NCBI GenBank assembly: GCA_035353335.1
Contig: DAOPZJ010000043.1
Location: 1-21,539, forward strand
DNA: 21,539 bases
Reading direction: 5' to 3'
Origin: Oscillospiraceae bacterium
GTDB taxonomy: Bacteria; Bacillota; Clostridia; Oscillospirales; JAKOTC01
Part shown: in pieces, positions 6,534-14,287 of the stretch
Position numbering within the stretch: position 1 is the first letter of the stretch
Layout of the letters: every line of letters starts with the position of its first letter
Notes under the pieces: model-generated
What the model saw: the letters and a program-made list of their open reading frames with translations, nothing else
What the model was told of the DNA's origin: nothing
Database searches by the model: none
Program-made: the position numbers and the translations under genes

Positions 6534-7802
6534 ATGAACACTCGTTCGATTAATCAAGAAGATGTTGCCGAATTTTTGCGGCAGATAACGACTGCACACA
6601 CATATGCGGAACTTGAAAAAAGTGACGAAAGCTTTATCGAATTGGCAAAGAGACAAGCCGAAGCTGCAGAAGCATATTTACTTTCAGATGAAATTAACGA
6701 GGCAAAATCGCTGTTTAGATATTCTCTCGAATCACTTTCACACGCAAACCGACCGGATATCGAAGCAGACTTTTGTGAACGCATCGGAAAAGCGTTCTCC
6801 CGGGCTGGTAAGAATTCAAATGCCGCAGGTTATTTTTTAAAGGCACTCACAACCAATGAGATTACATCACAAAACACACCTGAAAACCGTACCGGACTTT
6901 TAAAATCATATAAACTCTGCGCGGATTCGCTGATGAAAACAAACCGCAGCGATGATGCGATTGCGCTTTTAACGAAATGCTGCGATGTGATGAAGCGGGG
7001 GTATGAAACTGCACCGTCTCTTTCCGATCTGATGGGGTGGGCAGATGCGCTTTATATGCTCGGCGGTGCATATGAACATATCGAAGCCTACGAAGTGTCT
7101 TCTAAACTTTATGGAGAAGCAATGGATCTTTATATCTACGCTGAAAATGACTATAAGTCCGACGCTCGCCGAGAAACCGCAAATTGTCTGATCAAAATCG
7201 GCGGTATTTTTGAACTGAAAAAAGAGTATGACCGTGCGCTTGAAAATTATAATAAGGCGCTGGAAATCAACCGCCGGCTCGCCGTTAGAGATGGCGACGA
7301 ATTATCTTTGAAACATCTGATGGCGAGCTGCACGCACACTGCGAAACTCTGTGAGACGATGGGACGTCTTGTTGAGGCGCTTTCGCTGTTTCGGGAAAAA
7401 GCCGATGTCTCATCACGGTTTTCAAAACTCAAACCGGTTGTAGAACCGCCTGAGATTTTATTTTTAACACCGCTCGAAAATTTTGCAACCCGTTTGGAAC
7501 AACTCGAACCGAAACTTCCTTGGTATTCGCTCCTATTTGAGATAGAGGAGCATCCGAGTCATGATAGGATGTACATCACCTATTTTACAATGGGACGTCT
7601 GGCCGAAGAACTTGCCATTAATGCCAATGATCTTAATTTATTTCAAGAAGCTTTGCGTCTGTTTGAGGCATCGGGGAATATACTCAGTATGATCCATGAC
7701 GAATTTTCCGAAAACGGACAAGAAGAAAAATTGCGTGAGATTAAATCTCACATAAAAAGACTTAAAAAACAGATCAATCAAGGAGGAAATTCAGATGAAT
7801 GA
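6534..7802 (+). CDS. Tetratricopeptide-repeat protein, first gene of the operon
   Basis: A 422-residue soluble protein without signal peptide or membrane segment. Helical pairs of TPR type are visible: one around residues 50-105 (AKSLFRYSLES..., ERIGKAFSRAGKNSNAAGYF), one around 120-150 (ADSLMKTNRSDDAIALL), one around 165-200 (LYMLGGAYEHIEAYEVSSKLY), the best at about 219-250 (IKIGGIFELKKEYDRALENY, then NKALEIN), and one near 265-290. The C-terminal third is helical without clear repeats. The family normally serves protein-protein contact; no catalytic motif is present. The ATG follows GGGAGGA and a strong promoter. The stop (7800-7802) lies inside the next gene, which starts at 7795, so the two proteins are translationally coupled and probably act together. 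The specific role is unknown. Confidence 0.85.
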   Translation: MNTRSINQEDVAEFLRQITTAHTYAELEKSDESFIELAKRQAEAAEAYLLSDEINEAKSLFRYSLESLSHANRPDIEADFCERIGKAFSRAGKNSNAAGYFLKALTTNEITSQNTPENRTGLLKSYKLCADSLMKTNRSDDAIALLTKCCDVMKRGYETAPSLSDLMGWADALYMLGGAYEHIEAYEVSSKLYGEAMDLYIYAENDYKSDARRETANCLIKIGGIFELKKEYDRALENYNKALEINRRLAVRDGDELSLKHLMASCTHTAKLCETMGRLVEALSLFREKADVSSRFSKLKPVVEPPEILFLTPLENFATRLEQLEPKLPWYSLLFEIEEHPSHDRMYITYFTMGRLAEELAINANDLNLFQEALRLFEASGNILSMIHDEFSENGQEEKLREIKSHIKRLKKQINQGGNSDE

Positions 7803-9060
7803 GAAATTGATCAAGGAACTGGCGATCAACGGAGGGCCGAAAGCGGTACCGAATCCGCTCCCGCCGAGAAGCCATTTCGGCACCGAGGAAAAAACGGCTG
7901 CGAACCGGATTATCGACGAAGCCATCGCAAAAGGTGTAGCCCCGGGATACGGCGGTCCGGAAGAAGAGATCTTTTGCAAAGAATTCGCCGAGATGATGGG
8001 CGGCGGTTTTGCCGATGCCGTCAACGGGGGGACCACTGCTGTTTTTGTGGCACTTCGGGCGCTTGAACCCGAGCCCTATTCCGAAGTTGTGGTCGGTCCA
8101 ATTACCGATCCGGGCGGAATTATGCCGATTGTGATGTGCAACTGCATCCCGGTGGTGGCAGATGCTTATCCGGGTTCTTTTAATACCAATCTTGAATCCG
8201 TGAAAAAAGTCGTCACCAATCGCACTTCAGTAATCATTATCCCGCATATCGCAGGCGAACCCGCCGAGATCGATAAAATCTGCGAATTCGCAAAGTCCAA
8301 GGGCATCAAGGTCGTCGAGGACTGCGCACAGGCGCACGGCGCGACCCTGAATGGTAAGCTGGTCGGCACTTTCGGCGACATCGCAGCTTATTCGATGATG
8401 TTCGGAAAACATACCTGCATGGGCGGGCAGGGCGGTGTGGTCTTCACAAAAGACGAAGACCTTTATTGGAAAATCAGACGCTACTCCGATCGCGGAAAGC
8501 CGTTTGGACTTCCGGCAGGAAGCACTAACTGTGTCGCTTCCTTGAACTTTAACGCTGATGAACTCGGCTGTGCAATCGGCCGCGAGCAGATTAAAAAGAC
8601 CGCAGCGATCGCCGCCGGCAGACGCAGAGTCGTCAATAAGATTCTCTCGGAAATCTCAGAGGTCAAAGCGCTTAAGCAGCCCGAATTCATTCCCGGTTCC
8701 GTACCGTCGTTCTGGTTCTGGCGGCTGCATTTCGACGGCAGCAAAGTCGACTGCACCAAACAGGAATTCGGCAAAGCCGTAGCTGCGGAATGCAATATGA
8801 ACGTGTTGCCCGATTATCCTGGTCTGCCGTTCACTTTCGATTGGTTCCAGAATCAACGTGCGTTCGGCACCGGTCATTATCCGTGGTCAGCACCGCAAAA
8901 TATCAGCGGTGATCATATCACAACGCTCGATGATATGCCCGTTGCCAAAAAATCGATTGAGGACACGATTTTATTCTATATCTACGAGAGTTGGAGCGAC
9001 GCCGACTGTATCAATGCCGCCAAAGCGATTAAAAAGGTCTATAACGCCTACAAAAAATAA
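7795..9060 (+). CDS. DegT/DnrJ/EryC1/StrS-family PLP aminotransferase
   Basis: A fold-type I pyridoxal-phosphate enzyme of 421 residues. Members usually transfer an amino group to a keto-sugar, often nucleotide-linked. Visible family features: the N-terminal INGGPKAVPN, the cofactor-binding segment AVNGGTTAVFVALRAL (about 75-90), the D176 that contacts the pyridine nitrogen in VVEDCAQAHGA, and the probable Schiff-base lysine K205 in FGKHTCMGGQGG, matching the S-F-x-x-x-K-x-x-x-x-G-E-G-G motif except that Q replaces the usual E. An aminotransferase is more likely than a dehydratase because the lysine is present. The ATG at 7795 has AGGAGG at 7781-7786 and overlaps the TPR gene. The substrate is unknown; the neighbouring kinase and phosphatase suggest a sugar-like one. 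Confidence 0.88.
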   Translation: MNEKLIKELAINGGPKAVPNPLPPRSHFGTEEKTAANRIIDEAIAKGVAPGYGGPEEEIFCKEFAEMMGGGFADAVNGGTTAVFVALRALEPEPYSEVVVGPITDPGGIMPIVMCNCIPVVADAYPGSFNTNLESVKKVVTNRTSVIIIPHIAGEPAEIDKICEFAKSKGIKVVEDCAQAHGATLNGKLVGTFGDIAAYSMMFGKHTCMGGQGGVVFTKDEDLYWKIRRYSDRGKPFGLPAGSTNCVASLNFNADELGCAIGREQIKKTAAIAAGRRRVVNKILSEISEVKALKQPEFIPGSVPSFWFWRLHFDGSKVDCTKQEFGKAVAAECNMNVLPDYPGLPFTFDWFQNQRAFGTGHYPWSAPQNISGDHITTLDDMPVAKKSIEDTILFYIYESWSDADCINAAKAIKKVYNAYKK

Positions 9061-9110
9061 TAGATAACATCTGCTTGAACATTTAGAAAAACAACAAAGA
9101 AGGCTTTATC

Positions 9111-9971
9111 ATGAGAATCGACGACCACAATCATGCCGACTGGTATGGATATAACTTTGACAGATTCATCGCAAATATGGATGAGCGCGGAATCGATATG
9201 ACCTGGATTTTATCCTGGGAGTGCCCGGATGAGGAATTTGATCCGCGAACGCTGCATGTGTTTTCACACAAACCGGGCGTCGGACCGATCCCGTTTGAAA
9301 ATTGTTTGGCCTATAAGCTGAAAGCACCCGACCGCTTTGTACTCGGTTATGCGCCCGATCCCAGAAAACCGTGTGCGATCGACCGTTTAGAAGCAGCGAA
9401 AGCACTCTACGATGTCCGAGTATACGGCGAGATTAAACTTCGGATGATGTATGACAATTTCGATGCGATCCGAATGTTCCGATACTGCGGCAAGCAGGGC
9501 ATGCCGGTTCTTGTCCATATCGATTATGAATTCGACAATGGCGGTTATCCTTACCCGAACTGGTGGTACGGCGGCGGCATCGACGCGTTAGAACGCGCGG
9601 TTGGCAAATGCCCCGAGACCAATTTCTTAGGCCATGCTCCCGGTTTCTGGGCGCACATCTCGGGCGACGATCAATATAATAAAGTCCCTTATCCCACCGG
9701 AAAAGTGCTTCCGGGCGGCAAACTGATTGAAATGCTCGATAAATACCCGAATCTCTATTGCGATATGTCAGCGGGTTCGGGTGCAAATTCGCTCGATCGT
9801 GACCATGAATTCGCACGCCAATTCCTGATCACTTATCAGGATCGCGTGCTCTACGGCCGCGACTATTTCGACAATCGGCATCAAGAGGTTTTGGCAACGC
9901 TCAACCTGCCGCAGGAAGTATTAGATAAAATCTATTATAAAAACGCATTGAAGCTCGTGCCGTTGAACTGA
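9111..9971 (+). CDS. Metal-dependent amidohydrolase-family protein (amidohydrolase 2 type)
   Basis: A 286-residue cytoplasmic TIM-barrel hydrolase of the amidohydrolase superfamily, the branch that includes decarboxylating and lactone- or amide-cleaving enzymes. The metal ligand pattern is visible: HxH at H6 and H8 on the first strand (DDHNHADW), H136 in VLVHIDYE, H175 in FLGHAPGFW, and D251 in YGRDYFDN on the last strand. The C-terminal end with DYF and an LPQEVLDKIYYKNALKLV helix resembles the family's usual ending. The length matches the compact members. AAAGAAGG lies 7 bases before the ATG. It follows the aminotransferase by 50 bases and precedes the HAD gene by 6, so it is part of the operon. 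Reaction unknown; hydrolysis of C-N or C-C bonds and lactone hydrolysis are all possible. Confidence 0.85.
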   Translation: MRIDDHNHADWYGYNFDRFIANMDERGIDMTWILSWECPDEEFDPRTLHVFSHKPGVGPIPFENCLAYKLKAPDRFVLGYAPDPRKPCAIDRLEAAKALYDVRVYGEIKLRMMYDNFDAIRMFRYCGKQGMPVLVHIDYEFDNGGYPYPNWWYGGGIDALERAVGKCPETNFLGHAPGFWAHISGDDQYNKVPYPTGKVLPGGKLIEMLDKYPNLYCDMSAGSGANSLDRDHEFARQFLITYQDRVLYGRDYFDNRHQEVLATLNLPQEVLDKIYYKNALKLVPLN

Positions 9972-9977
9972 GGATTT

Positions 9978-10769
9978 ATGATCATTTTACATTCGCATGA
10001 GAAAAAGGCGATCAAATGCGCCATCTTTGACTTTGACGGCACCCTATCGACGCTGCGCTGCGGCTGGGAGGAAGTCATGCGCCCGCTGATGTATGAGTGT
10101 ATCGTGGGCGATAAACAGCTGTCCAAGGCTGAAAGCGACAAGATTAAAGCTGATATTTACGCTTATGTTGACGAATCGACCGGTATTCAAACCATCGGAC
10201 AGATGAAATGGTTGACTAACGCTGTAAAGGAATACGGCTTTAATGCCAATGCATCGGATGATCCGTGGTTTTACAAGGCGGAATACAACCGGCGTTTGAT
10301 GGAGTATGTGGCTGTGGAACGGGACAAGCTGGTCAAGGATGAAATTGTACGCGACACCTATTTGATTCGCGGCTCTGAGGACTTTTTAAAATCTTTGAAA
10401 AGCCGAGGAATCAAGTTGTTCGCTGCCAGCGGCACTGATGAAGAAGACGTGATCAAAGAGGCGACTGCACTCGGGCTCGCGAAATACTTTGACGAAATCG
10501 CGGGTTCTAAGCCGCATTCTGAACAATGTTCCAAAGAGGAGGTCATCAACCGGCTGTTGCATGAAAACAGCGAGATGATCGTGATCGGCGACGGCAAGGT
10601 CGAAATCCGGCTCGGGCGCGATAACGGCGCGCTGACACTCGGCGTCGCTTCCGATGAACAAGCAAGGCAAGGAATTAATCCTGTAAAGCAATATCGCCTT
10701 ACAGCTGCCGGCGCGCATGCGATTGTCGGCGACTTCGGAAATCTGGATGAGATTTTGGAGTGGATATAA
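9978..10769 (+). CDS. HAD-superfamily phosphatase
   Basis: A 263-residue haloacid dehalogenase-type hydrolase that probably removes phosphate from a small metabolite. Motif I is FDFDGTLS with the nucleophile D18 and acid/base D20. Motif II is AASGTDEE with S151. A conserved lysine probably lies in KPHSEQCSKEEV. Motif IV is IGDGKVEIRLG with D205 and E209. The roughly 130 residues between motifs I and II form a large helical C1-type cap as in the beta-phosphoglucomutase/phosphoglycolate phosphatase group, so small soluble phosphates are the likely substrates. Its ribosome binding site (TGAGGA) overlaps the stop of the preceding amidohydrolase gene, showing tight coupling. The exact substrate cannot be inferred. 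Confidence 0.87.
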   Translation: MIILHSHEKKAIKCAIFDFDGTLSTLRCGWEEVMRPLMYECIVGDKQLSKAESDKIKADIYAYVDESTGIQTIGQMKWLTNAVKEYGFNANASDDPWFYKAEYNRRLMEYVAVERDKLVKDEIVRDTYLIRGSEDFLKSLKSRGIKLFAASGTDEEDVIKEATALGLAKYFDEIAGSKPHSEQCSKEEVINRLLHENSEMIVIGDGKVEIRLGRDNGALTLGVASDEQARQGINPVKQYRLTAAGAHAIVGDFGNLDEILEWI

Positions 10770-10770
10770 A

Positions 10771-10794
10771 GTTTGAAAAATAAATTTTTCAAAC
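10771..10794. repeat. Perfect 10-bp hairpin, second copy of the 231-254 type
   Basis: GTTTGAAAAA and TTTTTCAAAC pair around TAAA. The arms share GTTTGAAAA/TTTTCAAAC with the hairpin before pstC. It begins one base after the HAD stop codon. It could act as a weak internal terminator or RNA stabiliser, or be a dispersed repeat. Confidence 0.65.
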
Positions 10795-10798
10795 CGGA

Positions 10799-10833
10799 GT
10801 TTGGTTCTTTTTACTTTGAAAGAAGAACCAAAC
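10799..10833. repeat. Second, adjacent hairpin in the HAD to DHS-like gap
   Basis: GTTTGGTTCTT (10799-10809) pairs perfectly over 11 bp with AAGAACCAAAC (10823-10833) around 13 bases. Together with the hairpin at 10771-10794 it fills most of the 92-base gap between the two genes. No T-run follows, so it is not a classic terminator. Confidence 0.65.
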
Positions 10834-10861
10834 ATCCCAATAAGCAGAAGGATGGTCATAA

Positions 10862-11836
10862 ATGGGCAACAGGGATAAGCAACTCGATACCTCGTGTCTT
10901 AAGATGTATTCGGCCAAAGACCGGATCAATCTGGTCACCATCGAAGGATTGATGACTCCCGGCGTCACACCGCATCCGGAGTTTTCCGCTGACGGTTTTG
11001 ACGAGCTTGTCGAGCGTATTTTAACCGCGCGTAAAAACAGTCGATCGGTGATTTGGAGCATGGGTGCTCATGTAATTAAAAATAACCTTTCAAGATACAT
11101 CATCAAACTGATCAAGATGGGAATTATCACCCATGTCGCGTCGAACGGCGCCGGCAGCATTCATGATTTTGAACTGTGCTACCTCGGCGGCACCAGCGAA
11201 GACGTTCCGACCGCCATCGAAGATGGCTCATTCGGCATGTGGGAGGAGACCGGTGCCTGGATGAACGAAGCGATCTCGGCGGGTGCAAAAGACGGCATCG
11301 GTTATGGGGAAGCGCTCGGCAGATACATCGACCGAAACCCGCAGAAGTTTCCGTTCCGGGACGACTGTGTACTCTATCAATGCTATCAACACGATATCCC
11401 CGCAACTTATCACATCGCACTCGGAACCGACATCATCCACCAGCACCCGACTTGCCGCATGGAGGACATCGGAAAGTGCAGCGGGATTGATTTTAAAAGG
11501 ATGTGTTACAGCGTCTCGCAGCTCGACGGCGGCGTTTATCTGAATTTCGGTTCATCGGTCATCGGCCCTGAGGTGTTTTTAAAAGCACTCTCGATTTCGC
11601 GTAATCTCGGCTATCCGACTTTCCGCATCACAACCGCAAATTTTGACCTGACCGACCTTGGCGATTTCCGTAAAATGATCGGTTACGACGACCCGAATTA
11701 TTATTACAGGCCGCGTAAAAACATTGTAAACCGACCCACCAGTATGGGCGGCAAGGGCTGGCACTTTGTCGGAAATCACCTTGCGACGATTCCGACGCTG
11801 TATGATAAAATCGCGGAGGAAATGCGCCGTGGCTGA
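10862..11836 (+). CDS. Deoxyhypusine synthase-like protein
   Basis: A 324-residue protein that resembles bacterial members of the deoxyhypusine synthase family, NAD-dependent enzymes that in eukaryotes and archaea move a butylamine group from spermidine to a lysine of eIF5A. Recognised features: WSMGAHVIKNNLSRYI (about 65-80), the nucleotide-binding phrase ASNGAGSIHDFE (93-104), SFGMWEETG (123-131), and a C-terminal SMGGKGWHFVGNHL in which K298 is placed like the catalytic lysine of the S-W-G-K motif in the human enzyme. Bacteria have no eIF5A, so the true reaction must differ; bacterial relatives include homospermidine synthases. The ATG follows AGAAGGA (10846-10852). The next gene starts 8 bases before its stop. 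Family call is fairly sure, function unknown. Confidence 0.75.
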   Translation: MGNRDKQLDTSCLKMYSAKDRINLVTIEGLMTPGVTPHPEFSADGFDELVERILTARKNSRSVIWSMGAHVIKNNLSRYIIKLIKMGIITHVASNGAGSIHDFELCYLGGTSEDVPTAIEDGSFGMWEETGAWMNEAISAGAKDGIGYGEALGRYIDRNPQKFPFRDDCVLYQCYQHDIPATYHIALGTDIIHQHPTCRMEDIGKCSGIDFKRMCYSVSQLDGGVYLNFGSSVIGPEVFLKALSISRNLGYPTFRITTANFDLTDLGDFRKMIGYDDPNYYYRPRKNIVNRPTSMGGKGWHFVGNHLATIPTLYDKIAEEMRRG

Positions 11837-12815
11837 GATCAAAGAATTGTTATCCCGGATTGAACGGGTAAAAATCGGCGTGATCGGCGATTTTTGTGTC
11901 GATATCTACTGGCACGCGGATATGAAGAGAAGCGAGCTCTCCCGCGAGACTCCGCATTTTCCGCTGCCGGTTTATAAAGAACAGGTTTATCTTGGCGCCG
12001 CAGGCAACGTAACCGCAAATATCGCCGCGCTTAAACCAGAGAAAATTTATGTCTGCGGAGTACGCGGCGACGATTGGCGCGGGATGCTGATGGAAAGCAA
12101 ATTTGCCGAAATCGGCGCGGACACGACCGGCTTAATCTGTGAAAGAGACCGCATGACTAACGCCTATTGCAAGCCGATTAGGCATGGGCTTTCCGATACG
12201 GTTTATGAGGATCCGCGTCTCGATTTTTGCGCGGACAGGCCGATTTCCGCCGAGAGTGAAGAATATATTATCGATGAACTTAAAAAAATGGCCGAAAAAG
12301 CCGACATAATCTGTGTTTGCGACCAGTTTGAAAACGGCGTGATCAGCCAAAAGGTGCGAAATTTGATCTGTGAGATCGGCAAAAGCAGGAAATTAGTTGT
12401 TGTTGACAGTCGGAATAATATCGGGAAATTCAACTATGTGACTGTCAAACCCAACGAAACCGAGTTTTGTCGCGCGTTCGGCATCAATTCGCTCGAATTA
12501 AACCAATACGAAATTTATGCGCTCAATTTTGCCAACGCCAAGCATTGCAAGGTCTTGTTGACGTTGGGCGAAGACGGCTGTTTATATTGCGACGGTAAAA
12601 ACGCGGCACATATTCCGGCCAAAAAGGTAGTAGGACCGATTGATATATGCGGTGCGGGGGACACATTCAATTCAGCGTTTTCCTGTATGTCCGCGACCGG
12701 CTGCGACCCGGTTACCTGCGCGGAAGTCGCCTCGGCAGCCTCTGCTGTTACGATTAAAAAAATCGGCGTCACGGGAACCGCGACGCGCGAAGAAATTATT
12801 GAGTTGTTAAAATAA
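11829..12815 (+). CDS. PfkB-family carbohydrate kinase, HldE/RfaE N-domain-like
   Basis: A ribokinase-fold sugar kinase of 328 residues, last gene of the operon. The N-terminal strand is KIGVIGDFCVDIYW; LGAAGNVTANIAAL (about 58-71) is the PfkB substrate-binding signature; a VVVDSRNN and VKPNETE pair in the middle matches heptose-7-phosphate kinase domains (HldE/RfaE); the C-terminal signature DICGAGDTFNSAF contains the catalytic base D278 in GAGD (275-278). No nucleotidyltransferase domain is attached, unlike bifunctional HldE. I chose GTG at 11829 because GGAGGA (11815-11820) sits 8 bases before it; the frame stays open upstream to 11766 but without a ribosome binding site. It overlaps the preceding stop by 8 bases. 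It probably phosphorylates a sugar or sugar-like intermediate. Confidence 0.88.
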   Translation: MAEIKELLSRIERVKIGVIGDFCVDIYWHADMKRSELSRETPHFPLPVYKEQVYLGAAGNVTANIAALKPEKIYVCGVRGDDWRGMLMESKFAEIGADTTGLICERDRMTNAYCKPIRHGLSDTVYEDPRLDFCADRPISAESEEYIIDELKKMAEKADIICVCDQFENGVISQKVRNLICEIGKSRKLVVVDSRNNIGKFNYVTVKPNETEFCRAFGINSLELNQYEIYALNFANAKHCKVLLTLGEDGCLYCDGKNAAHIPAKKVVGPIDICGAGDTFNSAFSCMSATGCDPVTCAEVASAASAVTIKKIGVTGTATREEIIELLK

Positions 12816-12838
12816 TACTGTTAATATTGCAATTGTTG

Positions 12839-12866
12839 CGAACGGTCAAAACCGCCCTTACGTTCG
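12839..12866. terminator. Weak inverted repeat between convergent genes
   Basis: CGAACG (12839-12844) and CGTTCG (12861-12866) flank an inner CGGT/ACCG pair that shares bases with the left arm. It is placed correctly between the PfkB gene and the convergent sigG stop. There is no clean T-run directly after either side, so termination here is only a possibility. Confidence 0.3.
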
Positions 12867-12867
12867 A

Positions 12868-13638
12868 TTAAATTTGCTTTTTAATTTTTTTTAATGCGCC
12901 TTTTTCGAGACGAGAAATTTGAGCCTGGGAGATGCCGATCTCCGAAGCAACTTCCATCTGCGTTTTTCCTTCAAAAAACCGAAGGGAGAGAATCTGTTTT
13001 TCGCGGACATTTAGGGCATTAATAGCCTCACGCAGTGAAATTTCATTTAGCCAGGCGTTGTCGTCGTTCTTGTCGCTGATCTGGTCCATGATATAAAGCG
13101 TATCACCGGAGTCCGAAAAAACGGGATCGTATAAGGACACGGGGTTGACCAGCGATTCGAGCGCAATGACAATTTCTTCTTTTGGAATATTTAGTTCTTT
13201 TGCGATTTCTTCCACGGTTGGTTCACGGGACAGAGAATTGGTCAGTTTCTCTTTGACCTGCATGGCTTTATATGCCAAATCCTTGGTGGAACGGCTGACG
13301 CGAATTGGATTATTGTCACGCAAAAACCGCCTTATTTCACCGATAATCATCGGGACCGCATAAGTGGATAACATCACACCGTGTCCTTCGTCAAAGTTAT
13401 CAATGGCTTTAATCAAACCTACACAGCCGACTTGAAACAAATCATCCGGATTTTCTCCACGATTCGTAAAGCGCTGGATGACACTTAAAACGAGTTTTAG
13501 ATTGCCATTGATGAGATCTTCCCGTGCGGCTTTATCGCCGGTTTTTGCTCGCTGCATGAGATTGGATTTTTCGCTCTGGGTGAGGGTTTTCAGCTTAGAT
13601 GTGTTGATTCCGCTGATCTCGACCTTGCTGTTTTGCAA
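12868..13638 (-). CDS. sigG: Sporulation sigma factor SigG (forespore late)
   Basis: RNA polymerase sigma factor that drives late forespore gene expression. It starts MQNSKVEISGINTSKLKTL, matching the SigG-specific K-V-E-I-x-G-x-(D/N)-T-S-K-L N-terminus. Region 2 has NLKLVLSVIQRF, DDLFQVGCVGLIKAIDNFD and STYAVPMIIGEIRRFLRDNNPIRVSR. Region 3 has DLAYKA and EPTVEEIAKELNIP. Region 4 ends with GKTQMEVASEIGISQAQISRLEKGALK, the -35 binding helix-turn-helix. The start is a TTG at 13638 with GGGAGGG (13645-13651) six bases before it; the frame runs open to 13668, but an upstream start there would have no such site. This gives 256 residues, close to B. subtilis SigG (260). SigF is the nearest alternative, but the N-terminus favours SigG. 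Confidence 0.93.
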   Translation of the reverse strand: MQNSKVEISGINTSKLKTLTQSEKSNLMQRAKTGDKAAREDLINGNLKLVLSVIQRFTNRGENPDDLFQVGCVGLIKAIDNFDEGHGVMLSTYAVPMIIGEIRRFLRDNNPIRVSRSTKDLAYKAMQVKEKLTNSLSREPTVEEIAKELNIPKEEIVIALESLVNPVSLYDPVFSDSGDTLYIMDQISDKNDDNAWLNEISLREAINALNVREKQILSLRFFEGKTQMEVASEIGISQAQISRLEKGALKKIKKQI

Positions 13639-13702
13639 GTGAATCCCTCCCATTCGGCGTAATTTCAACGCAATAAGTATTTGCCGAAACAGGGTTGAAA
13701 AT

Positions 13703-14287
13703 TCAAAATTTACGGTGTAAATCTCGGAACATTTTAGAAGAAATATTTTGAGAATATTTCCCGAAAAAACTGCAAATCATCAGTAATGAAAAAAACAATG
13801 TTGTAAAGCTTAAATAATTGATAGATATATATATTCCGAAGACGAGCAGAATTAGTAAAATACAAATATTTATTAACAAAATTGCGGTCGGAGGTAGTAT
13901 TTCCCGTAAAATCCGATCTCCATCCAGCGGAGGAACCGGGAGCAGATTGATTGCGGAAAGGATCAAAGAATACGCGCCGATTGTACGATATCCGCCAATA
14001 TAAGCTACTGCAGCAAAAAGCAATCCGAATAACGGGCCGGCTGCGGTTATCATTATTTCCCATTGAGATGAAACTCGACTTTTTATCAGACCGATACCGA
14101 TTATTGTAAGGTTAAACTCCTCAATTGGCGCATGCAGCAGTAAGCAAAAGAAGAGATGTCCTAATTCATGGATGATAGCACAGAGCAGAATAAAAACGGC
14201 CGCTCTGTCGATGCAGACAGCTGCACCTAAAGCCGCGACCGCCCAAAAACTGATTGTGATGTTAATCTGATTTTTTATAAAATCCAT
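13703..14287 (-). CDS. M50 site-2 protease, SpoIVFB-like
   Basis: An intramembrane metalloprotease of 194 residues with about four to five membrane segments. The zinc motif HELGH is at 40-44 within the second segment. The third ligand motif NLLPVPPLDG is at 114-123. In B. subtilis SpoIVFB cuts pro-sigma-K in the mother cell and is held by SpoIVFA. This one lacks a C-terminal CBS domain (SpoIVFB is about 288 residues). The start overlaps the end of the upstream M23 gene by 13 bases, so the pair is coupled, as in the spoIVFA-spoIVFB arrangement. sigG follows after 64 bases. The catalytic residues are complete. A non-sporulation site-2 protease remains possible. Confidence 0.85.
   Translation of the reverse strand: MDFIKNQINITISFWAVAALGAAVCIDRAAVFILLCAIIHELGHLFFCLLLHAPIEEFNLTIIGIGLIKSRVSSQWEIMITAAGPLFGLLFAAVAYIGGYRTIGAYSLILSAINLLPVPPLDGDRILREILPPTAILLINICILLILLVFGIYISINYLSFTTLFFSLLMICSFFGKYSQNISSKMFRDLHRKF

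Noticed and set aside
9433..9816. Minus-strand open frame of 127 residues opposite the amidohydrolase
   Set aside because: Rich in Arg, Cys and His in a pattern typical of antisense shadows, and covers the metal-binding region of the real gene.
10386..10859. Minus-strand open frame of 157 residues opposite the HAD gene
   Set aside because: It is antisense to a clear HAD gene, runs through both hairpins and has no recognisable protein features.
11766..11828. Upstream start for the PfkB kinase
   Set aside because: It would overlap the DHS-like gene by 71 bases without a binding site; GTG at 11829 follows GGAGGA and gives the expected kinase N-terminus.
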